DNA from: CBDCPI01 sp965220245
GTDB taxonomy: Bacteria; Chloroflexota; Dehalococcoidia; Lucifugimonadales; UBA3495
Length of the DNA stretch: 13,452 nucleotides
Direction of reading: 5' to 3'
NCBI GenBank assembly: GCA_965220245.1
Contig: CBDCPI010000010.1
Span: forward strand, 1 to 13,452
In this document: positions 12,991 through 13,452 of the stretch, in pieces
Layout: each line of letters opens with the position of its first letter
Position numbering within the stretch: position 1 is the first letter of the stretch
The notes under the pieces: model-generated
Databases searched by the model: none
What the model saw: the letters and a program-made list of their open reading frames with translations, nothing else
What the model was told of the DNA's origin: nothing
Translations under genes and position numbers: made by a program

Positions 12991-13452
12991 TTATCGGGCA
13001 ACCCGGTTCATAAAACTGCGACTCAGCTCGAATCGCTCATCGGCCTCGTTCCAAAGTTCCTGTGCATAGGTTGAATCGCCTCTGCTGTTCTTGTCAGGCC
13101 CGTGAAATAGGCACACGACGATTCCTTCTTGTTTGGCGATATCCACGGCGGGGATGAAATCGCTATCTCCGGCGACTAACGCCGCGTGGGTAATTTGGTG
13201 TTTTCCGCTCATCAACGCGAAGTCAAGGCCCAGCAACAAGTCGGTACGCTTCTGTTGGAAGATGGGTTTGCCTTGACTGTCGTGTCCGCGAAACGCTAAC
13301 CGCCCTTCTCTCACCTGGAATCGGTCAAGACGGGAAAGCGCGTGGAAAAAACGGCGGCTCTTGGCGAATTGCTCCTGTTCAGAATCAGTAGGAGGCGAAC
13401 TTTGATAAGGAAGGCAGTGATAGTAGTATGTCCGTAGCAGGTCCAATGTCCC
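12991..13452 (-). CDS. NYN-domain (DUF88/LabA-like) protein, 5' end cut by window edge
   Basis: NYN domains have a PIN-like nuclease fold and are putative metal-dependent RNases. The visible 153 or so residues cover the middle and end of the domain. They contain RTYYYHCLPYQ, a block with basic and aromatic residues (AKSRRFFHALSR), QQKRTDLLLGLDFALMS with the conserved acidic residue in the 'QKxxDv' position, and AALVAGDSDFIPAV with the GDSDF metal-site motif. The end is ELWNEADERFEL. The N-terminal DGxN-type aspartate expected in this family is not in the window. The frame is open to the last base, and the TTG at 13444-13446 is most likely an internal leucine, so the gene continues beyond the right edge. 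It converges on the lipoprotein gene across an 87-base spacer (12904-12990) in which I see no clear terminator. The substrate is unknown. Confidence 0.85.
   Translation of the reverse strand, partial: GTLDLLRTYYYHCLPYQSSPPTDSEQEQFAKSRRFFHALSRLDRFQVREGRLAFRGHDSQGKPIFQQKRTDLLLGLDFALMSGKHQITHAALVAGDSDFIPAVDIAKQEGIVVCLFHGPDKNSRGDSTYAQELWNEADERFELSRSFMNRVAR

Overview
The window holds most of a respiratory complex I (nuo) gene cluster on the + strand. It is followed by a short glycolysis-linked operon, a small lipoprotein gene, and the 3' part of a convergent gene on the - strand. The DNA is GC-rich, with several GTG and TTG starts and very tight gene spacing. The order nuoB-C-D-H-I-J-K-L-M-N, with no nuoE, F or G between D and H, is the 11-subunit type of complex I seen in some Chloroflexota, cyanobacteria and archaea. 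A Chloroflexota (Dehalococcoidia-like) bacterium is my best guess from this layout and the protein style. It is inference only: there is no rRNA or marker phylogeny here.

Layout. Positions 1-892 carry the end of nuoB (cut by the left edge) and nuoC. Positions 900-1458 hold two overlapping small genes for HicB/UPF0150-like proteins that look like tandem paralogues and sit inside the nuo cluster between nuoC and nuoD. nuoD and nuoH (1544-3837) overlap by 4 bases, and nuoI follows at 3910. A 199-base spacer (4453-4651) contains a 14-bp tandem repeat and a small hairpin. Then come nuoJ and nuoK, a palindromic repeat at 5512-5546, nuoL (with an apparent one-base frameshift at a run of five C), nuoM and nuoN (to 10540). 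A perfect extended -10 promoter (TGCTATAAT) lies just after nuoN, before a SLOG-fold nucleotide-binding protein gene and enolase. A short lipoprotein gene (12472-12903) with less GC-rich sequence follows enolase. A NYN-domain (putative RNase) gene enters from the right edge on the - strand.

How the genes work together. NuoB, C, D and I form the iron-sulfur/quinone-reducing arm, and NuoH, J, K, L, M and N the proton-pumping membrane arm. The NADH-oxidising module (NuoEFG) is not seen. Either it is encoded elsewhere, or the complex takes electrons from another donor such as ferredoxin.

Most unusual points. (1) The HicB-like pair embedded in the nuo cluster has no HicA toxin beside it. (2) NuoM has Leu240 where the nearly invariant TM7 channel lysine is expected, while its other channel residues are intact. 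(3) NuoH has Phe220 in place of the first Glu of the PEAE-type motif. (4) nuoL is split by a homopolymer-associated frameshift. No mobile element, CRISPR array, tRNA or rRNA was seen.
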